A DNA stretch of 64,000 nt from Aspidapion aeneum (Eukaryota > Arthropoda > Insecta > Coleoptera > Brentidae): contig OY755047.1 in assembly GCA_963576565.1 (NCBI GenBank), positions 6,852,931 through 6,916,930 of the forward strand, in the 5' to 3' direction. Under the pieces are notes generated by a model. It saw only the letters and a list, made by a program, of their open reading frames with translations, did not search any database and was not told the origin of the DNA. The translations under genes and the position numbers were made by a program. This document shows, one piece after another, positions 22,645-35,199 of this stretch. Positions within the stretch are counted from its first letter, which is position 1, and the number at the start of each line of letters is the position of its first letter.

Positions 22645-22920
22645 CTGAATACATGTCAGATGGATATAGAAAGACAAACGATATTTCTGTTGCGTTCTGG
22701 TCATAGTTAAATCTCTACACGCACAGGACCCTTAGACCTTACTGCGAAACATATTCAGAAATAATCTGTGGCAATACAGGACTATGTTTGACTTCCAATC
22801 ATTCAGGACACATACCAGTTTCGTCCTTATCGTAAATCTTCAGTGCTACTGTGGGTTCCCAAAACCATCAAATCCGATCTTATGCTAATTATCAGGGAAA
22901 CATTTTGATTCCCTTCGCAG
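22645..22920 (-). other. Candidate minus-strand exon (donor end only)
   Basis: A less AT-rich block ends, on the minus strand, at TATTCAG followed by GTAAGT (junction 22645/22644), a strong donor-like sequence. No long open frame runs through it, so it would be non-coding or 5' untranslated. The upstream limit is unknown. It resembles in style the other minus-strand exon-like blocks at 26.0-26.6 and 38.5-49.1 kb. Confidence 0.3.
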
Positions 22921-25900
22921 TGTAGACAAAAATCAATCCAGTTTAAGTTTAAGATCTCAGCCATCTTAAACCCTATTACGACCAGATAAACTAATGCAAC
23001 TTTTTACGTGTATTTTTTGTTTGATGCGGGTAACTGCAAGGGCGTTCAAACCATGTAACTAGAAATGTAATTTTTGACCGATATATTTTGTTTATAATTG
23101 TTTTTCTTTAACTTTTTTTTAATTGTAACTTTCTTAAAAATCGTAAACATTATAAAAATTTTGTGTGGTATAGTTTTATTTAATGATGTTTACAGGATGG
23201 TCGCCAAAAAGATTTAGATTGGTAACATAAATATTACAAAAAAAAATCCCAAAATGCATAATTGTTACACAACTTTTTGATAAAATTAAAAATATTTTAT
23301 TTTGGAGCATCTTAATGCAAATCGTAGCACAAAAATGCATGAGTGTGAGTAGGGCTTTATAATTATGGTTAAGACTCATTTAGACAATTTTTTTTAAGTT
23401 TAATTAGTTTAATGTAATTTACGGACGGGTCAATATTTATATGCTATTTTAAAGCTAAGAAAAAAAATCACTTACTGTAATAAGATGGCTGATTTATTAA
23501 TAGTATTTGGCAAATTTTAAACAAAAAATAGATAGATAGTAGTAATCTTAGAACAGTGTTCAACTATTTAAACATAGTAATAATAATAATAATATTTTTA
23601 GCATTTAGATTTACAATTGAGACAAATACATAGTTGATTGATTTAAAAAAGAAAAATATTCAAAAGTAATAAAAGAAAGGAGTATTTGCCAAGGTTAAAC
23701 TTGATAAAAATAGTGTTAAAAACACATAATTTCAATTACCATTTGTTTAAATTAACTTTATTTAACAAAGCCAATTACAGAATTAAATTAGCTTTGTTAT
23801 TTTAAAATGAATTCCACCAAATCAAAATTAAACCGATTGATAAAACAGTGAATAGTTATGTCTAAGCCCAATGCACCTAAAACCTCCAATTTCTCAAAGA
23901 CTCTTTAAAAATTAAATCAAAAAAATTACCCAAAACATGAACTATTTTAATTCCCAGGATCTAAAATAATTTCGAATGTACTAAACATGAATTTGTTTCA
24001 GTCGTGCAATAAAACTTTAATTTTATTATGTCTATTGCTGTTTCTAATAAATAGAAAAATTGTAAGTTGTGACATAGCTTTTAAGTTTATTTTGAAAAAA
24101 AAAAACACTAAGCGCGTGGACTGATTTTTATACAAGAGGATTTTTTTTTACTTCTTTTCAGCGAAAATTACTCGAAGATATAAGACTGTGTTAGGTGCTC
24201 CGATAATGTTTTAATGAGTAGTTTTAAAAAAATCAGACTGTTTGTTAGATATTTCAATTTATAAGTACATAGTTAAAAAATTTTAAGCGCCTAATTATTT
24301 TTGAGTACCAAAGGAATGTTTTTTTACGAAATATGTGCCTGTAGGTGATCCTATACTGATTATGGATTACCGGATATAATTTTCGTTCAATGAAGATCAA
24401 TGGAAGGAAGTGTGTGAAAGTGTTTAGAAAAAATTCCCACAATTTGTTGATAACCAATTTTCCATAAAACCAATTTTTTGATAAGTTGGATTCAACGAGA
24501 ACACTTTTATTAGTTCTCCAATCTAGCTTCTTCAATTAAACAAACAAAATACATTGTTAAATGATAATTTTTTAATTAAAAAGTTTAGGTATATACCTAC
24601 TTGTGAATGATCCGATACAACGCTTTAAATTTTTTAAAACTAATTCTAGTTCATACCTTTTTTTAACCTAAAGAAAGTATTTTGATAAGATAATTTTTTC
24701 CACATCTAATTTTAAGGGATCTGTTTTCTTAAGGTGTGTATTGACGTTATTTTCGTATATCACCAATTCTGTTAATTATTCCTACTGGTTTTCAAATTTA
24801 AAAGAAAAAATTACTTTTATACATTTGTATCCCACGACTGATCCCAACTCCCCACTTACGTTAATGTGGTTAGTGATCAATGGTTAAAAATCGTTTTATA
24901 CGTTAATTAATAAAAAAAATTGTTTCATGCATTTTAACATTGTTTTTAAACTATTTTTCTACAAGTAAGAACGATTTGTTTGCCTTTAAAAAAGTTGTAA
25001 AAATATTACTAATTAGAAAGAAATACACATATATGTATACCAAAAAACAAACTTAGTGTTAAAGTGGTGGCAAGAGTTGTAATTGTTTTTATTATTTATT
25101 TATTCATTTTTAGTATTTCTTTGTAAAAATATTAAATATTAAAAAAAAATAATATGTGGTCTAAGAAGGACTAGGAGTAAAAAGATAAATCAGTTGCAAA
25201 ATTATAAAAATCTCCACCAAGATAACACTTAAACAAAAAATACTTAACGATACATCGGTAATATAAAAACTATGATTTAAATTTCGTAGACTTCAACTGT
25301 CAATAATGGAATAGTTTTGAGGTTTTTAAAGTAGGTACGTGACGCAACAATAACTGACAGTTTGATGCCTATGATATTTGAATCATGGTTAATATGTCAT
25401 ATTTGTTACAGTGACAGGAAAGTGTTTTACTTTTTACTAACATATTACAAATTTAAATACATAATGTTAAGCCGTTTTTTTTTGTTTTTTTTTAGTCATA
25501 TTTTTTTTTTGGCGTTTTATTTTTTATTTCGGCTCTTTTTTTCTTTTTTGCATGTTTTTTTTTTCATATTTTTTGCATGTTTCCTTTTTTTTCGCCATTT
25601 TTTTTATCTTTTTTTTTGCAATTTTGTATTTTTTTTTGTAATTTTTTTTTGGCTTTTTATTTTTTTTATACATATTTATGTTTACTTATTACAGAATAAT
25701 TATTTATTTAAAATTTAGTGACCATTGAAATATTGCCTCTGGCTAAAATTATTTAAATTTATTTAATTGTTTTTAAATTTTGTCACTAAATTTTAAACTT
25801 AATATAATATTTAATATCATCTAGATATAACCAATGCGAAAAACTTCTAAATAGAAAACTTTTCCTAAAATTAAAAATTGAACTTCCTTGTTTTTTTTTT

Positions 25901-25980
25901 CAAATAACAATCGACTTCATCTTATCATTATTAAATTATACCAAAAATTATTTTTGACCCACCGATTTTACTTGTCCCAA
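22921..25980. other. AT-rich intergenic sequence, no gene seen
   Basis: Long A and T runs and no recognisable protein. The 118-codon frame at 25362-25718 consists almost wholly of F, L, I and Y from a poly-T tract, so it is low-complexity artefact. A short (AAT)n run lies at 23577-23593. Confidence 0.6.
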
Positions 25981-26006
25981 TATTTTTATTCTTTCTGTGA
26001 CATAAC

Positions 26007-26076
26007 CTGGTATGCACTGTTACTATTTCAACCGCAGTTTTGCTGTGTCGACGAATATGCGAGTATCGCACGCTGC
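26007..26076 (-). other. Exon-like block, minus strand (repeat-exon family 1)
   Basis: Read on the minus strand, it follows ATTTATTTCAG, starts GCAGCGTGCGA, and reaches a weak donor (CCAG, then GTTATG). Its first 45 bases resemble those of the block at 26243-26322; both contain CG-rich GCAGC, a CGTC and ACAGCAA. It is non-coding in most frames. Confidence 0.3.
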
Positions 26077-26242
26077 CTGAAATAAATTTTAAAAAATATT
26101 TTGCCTGATTTTGAAAATTAATAAAAAGTTAATATTAAAATAAAAAATAAAATTCAAGAAATTTTAATAAGTAAAAAAGTTAGGTTCTTATAGACTTCTT
26201 CTTGAAATGCAATTTAGAGTTCCATTTAAATAAAGAACTCAC

Positions 26243-26322
26243 CTTGATCAATGACGTTCAGGAACTAGTTTAAACTTCAGAAATCTTGCTGTTTTGACGC
26301 ATTTACGGGTCTCGACGGCTGC
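26243..26322 (-). other. Exon-like block, minus strand (repeat-exon family 2)
   Basis: On the minus strand it follows TTTTTTTTTCAG, starts GCAGCCGTCGAGACCCG, and ends ATCAAG before GTGAGT. One frame is open for about 26 codons to a TGA near the end. The similarity to 26007-26076, together with good acceptor and donor signals, suggests a duplicated exon, either of a long non-coding transcript or of a relic gene. Confidence 0.35.
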
Positions 26323-26485
26323 CTGAAAAAAAAAATATTAATTTTGTAATGTAATAAAACAACAAACAACAAGTCTTATGATAAAATAAAAATTAGGAAT
26401 GGCTGATAAAGTCCAATTTGATAGAGGTGCAATTAGCCCTTAAAGGGCCTACACAGGAATAGAAAGTAGTCTAAAAAAAACTCAC

Positions 26486-26580
26486 CTTTGTATAAATCGC
26501 CTCAAAGTTCCCAATCAATGACATTTCGAAGCTATTGTCAGTTTGGTAGTACTGCTTGTTCTGATGTCATATTGTCTATT
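26486..26580 (-). other. Exon-like block, minus strand (repeat-exon family 3)
   Basis: The minus-strand 3' end is TACAAAG followed by GTGAGT (junction 26486/26485). It shares the TGTCATTGAT phrase with the end of the 26243-26322 block. The acceptor end is not clear, so the start is approximate. Confidence 0.25.
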
Positions 26581-26649
26581 AATTGTAATTTTCAGTGTAT
26601 CAAATTAATCAACTTTTACATAGCTTATTAGAAGCACGGAACGTTTACA

Positions 26650-27010
26650 GTTCAGTTTATAGTTTGCCGTGTTTATTGATGTCACGATTTGTGAAGGGCT
26701 GACGTTGGCTCCCTTCGGCATTTATTGTTTGTAGTTTCTAGTTTATCGTGTTTATCAACTTCACGATTTTTGAAGGTACAATGGTGGCTCCCTTAGCGTC
26801 TACAGTTTCTAGTTTTTCGTGCTAATTTTGAAGTCACGACTTGTGAAGGGTTGCCGTTGGCTCCCCTCGAGATCTATTGTTTCCAGTTTTTAATTTGTCG
26901 TCTAATTTATTGACTACCGGCTGCTATCGACGTCAATTGTCTGAAGTTTCAAATTTTGTCGTGTTTATTGAGTTAGGGGTTAATGTTATCTCCCCTCGGT
27001 CTCTAAGCTG
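26650..27010 (+). repeat. ~78-bp tandem repeat, about five diverged copies
   Basis: The unit is recognised by AGTTT...TCGTGTTTATTGA...TCACGA...TTGTGAAGG...GGCTCCC. Copies start near 26651, 26729, 26809, 26880 and 26940. Copies differ considerably, so the array is old. Open frames here on both strands reflect the slightly higher GC content. Confidence 0.65.
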
Positions 27011-27099
27011 CGCCTTTGGCGTAGCTGTGTTGTCTGTTGTTTCTTCTCGGCTCTGCTCATCCCGCTTTCGTCGATTGCATAACTTTGGTTGATGTTTTG

Positions 27100-27889
27100 G
27101 CCGCTTAGCTAGGCCCCTGGTGATGTATTGGCTAAACGTCATGGTTAATGTCAGTCTTCTGTCTTCTTACTTCTTGTTGAGAACAAGCAGAATCGGTGGG
27201 TGTGAAAATGTGTAATATAGTCGATGTTAAATACATGTAGTTATAAAAAAATAAATTACTTATACATACGTTAAAAACAGATACATTTACATACAATATT
27301 TGAATTTTCTTTGGTAACCTATAACTACAGTTGATTTCATAATTTTTGTGATAACTTTTTGATAGTTGTTATTACAACTACTACAACCAGTGCATAGGTC
27401 AGCGAACAAAAGTTGTCTCAAAAACCACGAAAAAAACAGTTAGTCCGGCATTTCTTTAAAGTAATTACATACCCCTTTACTATATGTTACGTTTTAAAAA
27501 CATTGAGTGTAATTTAAACTTAAAAAAAATTCTTCTTTTTTGTCTAAAACTACAGAAGATGAAATATGATATGTTTCGTTTTTTTGTTTACAGTTTTAGA
27601 AAAAAAACATAAGATTTTTCCCAGTTTATCGATAAAAGACATTTTTAAAAGCGTGATAACTCAAGTTTATATAAGACAGGACAGTTTACAACTAGGGCGA
27701 CGATTTATAAAACATACAGTGAAATAATATACCCATAACAGAATTGGTGTATACTCTTTTAACTTTTTCAAAAAACTTTTAAGTTTCAAAAGCTTTTTAC
27801 ACCCTAAATTTTTTTTAAAAATGCAACATCTTACTGGCTGTTTGTCTCGTTGGAGTTTAGTTTTATAAACGCTCTATCAGAGTTCTATA
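27100..27889. other. AT-rich intergenic sequence, no gene seen
   Basis: No open frame of note, no recognised repeat, and no RNA gene was found in this stretch. Confidence 0.5.
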
Positions 27890-28132
27890 ATTGTAGAGTG
27901 GAAAGGCTAATTGATCTAAGTGCCAAAAAGCGTTTTTGTGGGAAACTAAAAAAAACTGTACAATACTTACGGATGACGTGATTTCAAACATGTCTGTTGG
28001 GGCATAAGGTGGGAAAATTGCACTTAGTTTTTATAGCCCCGTATTGGCCTTGACACATACATCATTTTGGGTGGAAAATCTAAAATTTGTATATTTTGGC
28101 ACTTAGATCATTTAGCCCGGCCACTGTACAAT
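27890..28132. mobile_element. Palindromic MITE (ATTGTAGAGTGG...CCACTGTACAAT)
   Basis: The outer ~40 bp on each side form an inverted pair, including GATCTAAGTGCCAAAA and TTTTGGCACTTAGATC. The centre is unique. It is non-coding and non-autonomous; the family is not identified. Confidence 0.75.
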
Positions 28133-31100
28133 TGTTAAAATGAATTGACATCAGAACAATCCAATAATTGAGGTGCTGAAACAACAATACTTTTTTCTAA
28201 CAGTGACTTAAAATGACCCCAAAATCTGACGTCATTTTAAGCAACGGTGCTTTTGTTAATTTTTAAGAGTTAAGCGCAAGAAAATATTGCTTTAATATCA
28301 GAATATTCTTATCAACTCTCTTGGCAAAAAGTTTTCCATAATTCTCAATAATATTTTTTTTAAACACTTTTGGAAAATAGTTTTAAGTTTTTTCGTAAAT
28401 TTTAAACGTTTAATTTATACAAAATGTTTATTAATACCTATCGGAACACCATAAACACAACTATTTCAAATGAAACTTTAATATAATTTTAGACTTGTGT
28501 TATATCGTAAAACAACAAAAAATTAAATATTGCAAAACAATATGAGATAATATAATAAATAAAGCTTTAATTATTATTGTTCAAATTATTTATTTCGGAA
28601 CTGTCATTCCTCAAGCTCTAAACTCCAGTCACACGCGCAAATAACGGTTAGCCTATTGTTATTTTGGTGCTAAAAAATTTTTTTAAATGGTTCTTAACCC
28701 ATAAATTTATCATTTTTGCTTAATAAAAACTTAAGTAATTTATGTTTATATACTTTTATTTTATGCTGGTCTCATTTTGGTTTTCTAAGTTTTAATTTTT
28801 TACAAGGAAAATTAGCTTTGGTTTTTAATTTTTTGTTCAGATTTCTTAAATTTTCTGTTTACACCTAAGCAAATACTAATATTTAAAACTGATTTTTTTA
28901 ATAATTATTTACCATTATTTTAGAAAAAAAATTAATTAACACCAATACCTATCTTTCTGTTTTTTTTGCCAACAGAGAGTTCTACCCACACAGGCCCGTT
29001 TGGCTCTCATCTAAACTAAAAAATGCCAATTTCTGAGATAAATTTTCAGCAAAGATATATTTTTTAATCAAATATTATTACAAGTTACAAGATTGGTTAC
29101 AACAAAAGATTTAGAAAGCTGTTTCTTTTTTTAGTCTCTTATATAAGCCTTAGGTTATACAGGCGCGGATCAACGGGAGAAGAAAAAGGAGAAAATTCCG
29201 GCCCCTCCCCCAAATCTCAAACTATTTAGTTTTTACATACAGAATACACCTCCTGGTTACTGCAAAATAATTTTATCCAATATTTATTATGATTTTCCCC
29301 CCCCCCCCCCAAATAAAGTAAAGTTCCTAGATCCGCCCTGGGTTATGGATATTTTCCTTAGAGTAATAAATATATTTTTATTACTCTAAGATATTTTCAT
29401 TTTTATTTTTCTATTAAATTTCAAATCCTTTTTGTTTCAACACGTTATAGTACATGTTACATGGAAAAGAACTCAACATTTTTGTGTTTGTTAAACCTCA
29501 ACCTCCTGAACCTATTTGATAAATCCAAACCTGAAGACCGGGTTAATCTTCCCCTCCACTGCGAAGAGAATTTGAATTTTTTCCTTGACAATATACAAAG
29601 AATCGAAAAAGATGCTTTTGTAAATCTACAGTAGCACTGCGAATTTAAAATGGGGACGAAAACGGCATAAAACCTAAAGGGTAGAAAGCCAAACAAAGTC
29701 CTGTAGTGTCACAAAGTTTTTCTAAATTTGTATCATAGTAAGATGTAAGGGTTGTATGCCCATAGAAAAATAAGTGTGAACAGAACGCAACACAGATACT
29801 GTTTATCAATCAATACCTGTCGTGTCATGTAAGCAGGGAAGCATTGGCTTAACGATGAACTGACTTTCATTAAACAAAAAAGACTAAATAAACTTATAGA
29901 AAACCTTATAAGGTAAGGCACATTATTAATATTTTTGTATGGAAATTTTTTTGTGAATTAGCATTAATGATTACTTAAAAAATATTAAACCATGAGGAAT
30001 TTAACACCTCAATATGGAATAGTTGAAAATAAAAAGTGCTCAGGTATGATGATACCTGACCTGATTTAACTGGACAAAAACCGAGCCAAACCAAACCAAA
30101 TTTAAAAATTATACTTTTTAAATATACCAAATCTTTTATCAAATATAACAGAATAAAATACATATATATATAACATTGTCACTAAAAAATCTCTACTTAA
30201 TTTGAGAAATGTATGTAGAAATGAGTTTTTTTTTTTTGTTTATAACAATAGGTTAGGTACTGTAAAGCTCATATAGTGTCTGATCTGACCTAACAGAAAA
30301 AAGAAAAGGGGTAAGTACCTAGTAACTTTGCCGTTTCATTTCTATCTATACCAATTTTGACATATACAATTTTTTTTTATTGCAAAAGTTTTTTTGCGAA
30401 AAAATTTAAAACTTCTTTTTCAACAAAACTTTGTAAGTACTAATTAAATTAGAAATGGGCACTTATTTAAAATAGAAACCAAGAATAGAAAAAAATTAGG
30501 CTATATGAAAGCCATAAAAAATTAACACCAAATTTGACAATTTACAATTTTTAATACTTTACTAGAAAAAATATCTAGGCGTACAAAAACGCCCCTATTT
30601 GATTAAATAGTAAAAAAGTTTAAAATTCGACTATTGGTGGAAACCAGTCAACATCAGGAAAGATTGCCATGATAATACTCGCGGGTCGTTTGGTATAGAT
30701 GAATAAATCTTAATAAAAACAACACCAATATAATAATCCGGAATAAATCTCACAAAACTGAAAACTCATAATATCAGAAAGAAACTTTTTTTTAACTGAG
30801 GCACTGTCAGCAAAGCTAGAAAATGCTATAATGATAGCAAAGCTCGATGGTTGAACAAAAAAAATGTTTAGGTGTAAATGCCAGAAGCTGATTAAATATT
30901 AAATAATTGAACAAAATACTAGAAGGCAGCCTAGTCAACCTCAGATAAGATTTCCATTATATCTAATAATGCGGTTTTTTGTATATAGATGGATAAATAA
31001 TATCACTTAGAGGAATCAAGAAAGAAAAAAAAATTAAACGGATGAATTTCATAAAGAAACATTTTTTTTTACAGTCAGCGTATGCCATCGTAAATTATTG

Positions 31101-31740
31101 TCAGCAAAAAAACAGGAAAGAATAACAGAAAATTATTGCCATAATTAGAGTCAGGCTTTGTGTGATTGGAAGAAAGCAGTATAATAAAATATCCTACCTA
31201 TTATGGGGATGGTAAAAATTGACATACAAAATTTTATTTATCCTTGATTTACACAAACACTGATGTCACTTACACGTCACTTGGTTTCACTAACTATCAC
31301 TTGTATAAATGTAACATAAAATTTAGCTATACAATGTCTTATCTAATTTAAAACTATGAAAGTTTAATACAAATTTTTATTTTATTTTAAAAGTGGTGCT
31401 ACTTTTTATACATAATTTTGAATTATGTCATTTAAGCTGGGAAGTTAGGGGCAACCCTTTATCAAATTAAGAATTACACGTTTAGGAGTGACATAAAATA
31501 ATCTTAAATTTCTGTTTTCTTAAAAAAGTTTAGCGAAAATATTAAGGCGTGAGTTAGGCCCATTTATTTTTTACTGATTTTATGAAAAATTATTGTTTTA
31601 AATTTAATTTTGCAAATAGTTTTAAATTTTATTTCCCAAAAAAAGTTAAGAGACTTGACAAAAAATCTTTGAACTTTATTTTAAAGAAATAATAATAATT
31701 AATAACAATTGTTCCCACCAAAACTAGAACCCTCCACATC
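28133..31740. other. AT-rich sequence with minor repeats, no gene seen
   Basis: Contains a MITE-like block with GGATC/GATCC ends at about 29165-29340 and a small perfect hairpin at 29355-29390 (TTAGAGTAATAAATA / TATTTTTATTACTCTAA). The rest is A- and T-run-rich. The 60-80-codon frames on the minus strand at 29457-30163 have no recognisable motif and I do not call them. Confidence 0.5.
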
Positions 31741-31918
31741 GCACAAATCAAGACAAAGTTAAAAACACTTTTTTTTAAAGTTTAATAGGTCGCTTTTTAA
31801 CGTTATTTTCAAAACCACGTTATTTCGGTGTGATTTTAACGTGGTTTTAAAAATAACGTTAAAAAGCGCCTATTAAACTTAAAAAAGTGTGTGTTTTTAA
31901 CGTTGGTTTGATTTGTGC
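31741..31918. mobile_element. 178-bp near-perfect palindromic MITE
   Basis: It begins GCACAAATCAAGAC and ends TTTGATTTGTGC. The inner arms carry TTAATAGGTCGCTTTTTAAC and its near-perfect inverse, around a short central loop near 31830. It is non-coding. Confidence 0.8.
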
Positions 31919-32102
31919 TAAGTGGGCTCACATGTATGGTCTATATTAAATTTTTAAAGAGCCCCATTTTTTTCTCGGCCTCCACTATAATGGTAGATAA
32001 ACAACTACCTCTCGCTCCCTTTCCCACCCTTTAAAAAATCTTTCTGGTTTTAACTTTTATTAAATATATTTTTTTAATTTTATTATTTTTTAAATTTTTT
32101 CT

Positions 32103-32248
32103 TCACACTTAATTTTATCTCACACACATCATACACAAACACTCACGCATACCCTCCCAATTACACTTACACACACGCATACTTCTTCATGCACACTTAC
32201 ACACACACACACACATACTTCTCCATGCACACTCCCACACACACCCCC
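32103..32248. repeat. (CA)n-rich microsatellite
   Basis: Runs of CACACA interspersed with TACTTCTCCATG and CTCACGCAT motifs, forming an interrupted microsatellite. The open frame opposite it (32129-32335) encodes VCVCVS repeats and is an artefact. Confidence 0.85.
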
Positions 32249-32249
32249 T

Positions 32250-32690
32250 AGGCTTGGGACCAAGGCTATGGTCCTCGTGGCAACCCAGATCGCATGTCGC
32301 AGTGTCAGCCAAGATGCGTCAGTTAATGCAGCCATTTACCACAGCGTCCCGTCTTCCATTTGCGAAACACTGGGAAAACAACACCCTCACCACCGGCAGC
32401 TTCTCCAAGAAGCCACAACTTCTACCATCAAACCTTCCCTCTGCAAATGGGAGGGAAAGTTTGATGGTGTTTCCAATTTGGAGGTGACCTTGTTGTGTAC
32501 TCATACCCATCAGGGGCAAAGGGGCAGAGCTCCCATCAACCATCAACTACATATTGACCTGTGGTACCAATAATCGCGGGACGTACCACGGGCGCAGCAG
32601 TGGATCAACCTTGTTCACCGGTGGAAATGGTTGAGTATATCTCCGTAGCGTGTCTTTCATACGCGCACCGATTGAGAAGGAAAATAAAAA
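32250..32690. other. GC-richer island with a 41-bp hairpin
   Basis: Markedly higher GC than its surroundings. A strong hairpin lies at 32426-32466 (CATCAAACCTTCCCTC, seven-base loop, GGGAGGGAAAGTTTGATG). Three mutually overlapping frames of 75-101 codons exist on both strands. None has a recognisable domain, so I leave them uncalled. It could be a captured genomic fragment inside a larger transposon. Confidence 0.5.
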
Positions 32691-32867
32691 AACAATAACC
32701 TTTATTATATTTTACATTTATTTATACTACTTAATTAACAATAGGTACCTACTTACTTACTACTTAGAAACTAATGTAAGTATGTGTAGGTGTAGTTGTG
32801 TGTGTATTTTTGGAAATAGGTAGGTAATTATGTCATTGTAACGATTTCAAAATATACCTAGATGTGG

Positions 32868-33360
32868 ATTCGCACAAAAATTATTTTTATCTTTGATTCA
32901 AACCCTTAGAACACAACCAAAGATAAAAAATACTAAAGTTTAAGTCAACAAAACTTGACTTAAACAATGATTTTCTTATCACAAATTCCAAAACTAAATG
33001 CAGATCCACACCAAAATTATTTTTATCCTTGATTCAAACCCTTAGAACACAACTAAAGATAAAAATATGAAGTTTAAGTCAATAAAAAACATTGACTTAA
33101 ATGTTAATGATTTCATTATCACGATTATAAAATTTAAATGTGGATCCAACCCAAACAAATATTTTTATCTTTGATTCAAAACCTTAAAACACAATCAAAG
33201 ATAAAAATATTGAAATTTAAGTCAATAAAAGGTATTGACTCAAAATTTAAATGATTTCCTTATTACAATTTTAATATTTAGGTGTGGACACCGAAAATAT
33301 TTTTATCTTTGATTCAAACCCTTAGAACACAACCAAAGATAAAAATATTAACGATATCAT
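32868..33360 (+). repeat. ~139-bp tandem repeat, four copies, hairpin-bearing
   Basis: Units start near 32881, 33018, 33159 and 33297. Each contains TTTTTATCTTTG and its inverse CAAAGATAAAAA about 25 bp apart. The longer copies also hold an AAGTCAA/TTGACTT hairpin. Every unit can therefore fold into two stems. Confidence 0.8.
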
Positions 33361-33371
33361 TTTTGTTTTAT

Positions 33372-33458
33372 AGCGTTCTTTCAAAACTTTATATATCCTT
33401 TATCTAGGTTTGAAACCCATCAAAAACAAACCAGATAAAGGTCTAAAAGTTGAACGCT
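33372..33458. mobile_element. 87-bp hairpin element (AGCGTTC...GAACGCT)
   Basis: The outer AGCGTTC and GAACGCT and the inner CCTTTATCTAGGTTTG and CAAACCAGATAAAGG are inverted pairs around a loop near 33415. It directly follows the 139-bp array. It is non-coding. Confidence 0.7.
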
Positions 33459-33585
33459 AGCTTTTTTTTACAACGCATTGTCATTGTCAAATGTGTGGTG
33501 TGATTGGGGTTAGACGTGTAAACATAGGAATAACGACTAATAAAATACACCTTAAAACACTGATGAAAAAAATACACTTGACTGC

Positions 33586-33900
33586 ACTGCACTATTAGAT
33601 AACACTTTACTGTTACACTGTACACTGCACTGCTTTACCATGGCTTTACCAACACTACACTACACCAGCACTACTGCACAACACCGCACTACACAGCACT
33701 GTATAACACCGCACTACACTGCACTATAAAACATTGCTCTGCACTGCACTTCACAACACCGAACTACACTGAACATCACAGCACTACACTGCACCGCACT
33801 ACACAACACAGCACTTCACTACACTGCACAAAACCGCACTACACTACACACTACCGCACTTCACAACACTGCACTGCACTACACCGCACTACACTACAGT
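33586..33900 (+). repeat. CACTACACTGCACTA-type simple repeat
   Basis: About 300 bp built from 5-mers such as CACTA, CACTG, CAACA and CACCG in irregular order. This is typical of a decaying pentanucleotide repeat. Confidence 0.9.
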
Positions 33901-33929
33901 GTCGTGCACTGTTTAAAAAAACGATAAAA

Positions 33930-34292
33930 CACGCGAGAAACTCAACCAAATTAGGAAGGCGATCCACCAGCAAGTATCAGTACAGTCCCCATTAGGTAGA
34001 TGGAACCAAGCAGGAACAATATGGTTGATATATGATGGTATAGCTCTTCGCCACCTTTCGCCCTCTAATGAGAATGAGTGCACAACGAGGTCACATCCTG
34101 GAAGGAAGTTGTGGTTTGGAGAAGCTGTCGGTGTATGTGGAGATTGTTGTTTTCCTAGTGTTTCAGGAGACGAGCGCTGTGGCGCTGCACCAGCGCATCT
34201 TGCCCGCCACTGCGATGCGATCCGGGTATTACCGCCACGAGGCCATCATATGCCCTGTTCCCAAGCCCCCCTAGGGGATCCACTCACACTAT
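33930..34292. other. GC-richer island, no gene called
   Basis: Composition resembles 32250-32690. Two overlapping plus-strand frames (34025-34294 and 34068-34274) occupy the same DNA; neither shows a recognisable domain. It shares phrases such as GCCACGAGG with the earlier island only weakly. Confidence 0.35.
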
Positions 34293-34360
34293 AGAGCCAC
34301 TGAATCACGGAAACCGATGTTCTCAGTTGAGAACATCAGTTTCCATGCTCCAGTGGTTCT
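34293..34360. mobile_element. 68-bp near-perfect palindrome
   Basis: AGAGCCACTG pairs with CAGTGGTTCT, and GATGTTCTCA pairs with TGAGAACATC at the centre, with a few mismatches. It resembles the ultra-short TIR elements at 44076 and 53875 in design, but no clear target duplication flanks it. Confidence 0.6.
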
Positions 34361-34940
34361 AATTACAGACTCTCAGTTCAAGCTATTTTTCTTTTTATAT
34401 TTTATTTTACATATATGGTACCCAACCCCCGCCTTAATCTATTTAATTATGTTACTCCTCATAAGTACCCCTTTGAGCTACCCCCACAAATTTCCCAGAG
34501 ACTTATTTTCCCTAACCAACCTCCCACCCCCCACCCGGTGTTCTCTTAGTTGGCAATCTATATTTCGCCAGCCAACCCTCTTTGGCCAACGAAACATAGA
34601 AAGCGTAAGCCTCCGCACCGACGACAAGGTGGAACACCATCGCGGAGGGACAGGCAAACTCCCACAGTCATACCAACAACCCCATTGAAACCCCAAACCT
34701 TAAAACCCCAAAATACAAACTCCCACAGTCACGCCAACCCCATTGCAACGTAACACTTAGCACCAACACTATAACACTAGGCACTTCGCAACACAGAACA
34801 CCGATTGTCAACGCAGGGTACGCACTAGAAATTCAAAGGTCGTCGTTGATTTCTGTACTTTTATTTGTTGTTTTGTTTAAAATTTAAATTGAACGTAGAC
34901 AATCATCGAATTACAATTCGTCGCCGATTTAAGTGTTAAG
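34361..34940. other. Mixed-composition stretch, no gene seen
   Basis: C-rich, with many CCCAA/CCAAC runs around 34500-34760. The overlapping frames (34317-34688 and others) lack recognisable motifs. Position 34815 carries GGGTACGCAC, a phrase also seen in the palindrome module, but without further similarity. Confidence 0.35.
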
Positions 34941-34948
34941 ACTGGAAC

Positions 34949-35174
34949 GCACTAGGCGGTCACGCTCCCGTCCCATCGCAGACCATTCTAAACTCGACCA
35001 CGAGTGGTGAGGTGCCTTTCCATGTCTAATAATGTATGCATTTGCACTTGGCGTTCCCGGGCCCTGAAACGACAAGTGCAAATGCGTATATTGAAAAACA
35101 TGAGAAGGAACTCCACCGCGCATGATCGATTCGAGAATGGTCTGCGATGGGACGGAACCGCGACCGCCTACGGC
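34949..35174. mobile_element. Palindromic MITE, family TTGGCGTTC, copy 3
   Basis: Starts ACTAGGCGGTCACGC and ends with the inverse GCGACCGCCTACGG; the centre has CTTGGCGTTCCCGGGCCC. It is the best-preserved copy of the family at 9019 and 11275. The open frames on both strands are hairpin shadows. Confidence 0.8.
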
Positions 35175-35199
35175 GCAACCGCCTTAACACAGAAATTGG

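Noticed and set aside
25362..25718. 118-codon hydrophobic frame that could suggest a membrane protein
   Set aside because: It is translated from poly-T with occasional other bases; composition is almost only F, L, I, Y and H, and no flanking gene signals are present.
32129..32335. VCVCVS-rich minus-strand frame
   Set aside because: Product of the (CA)n microsatellite.
34025..34688. Overlapping 68-123-codon frames in GC-richer DNA as host exons
   Set aside because: Several frames on both strands are equally open, none has a recognisable motif, and a palindrome interrupts the stretch.
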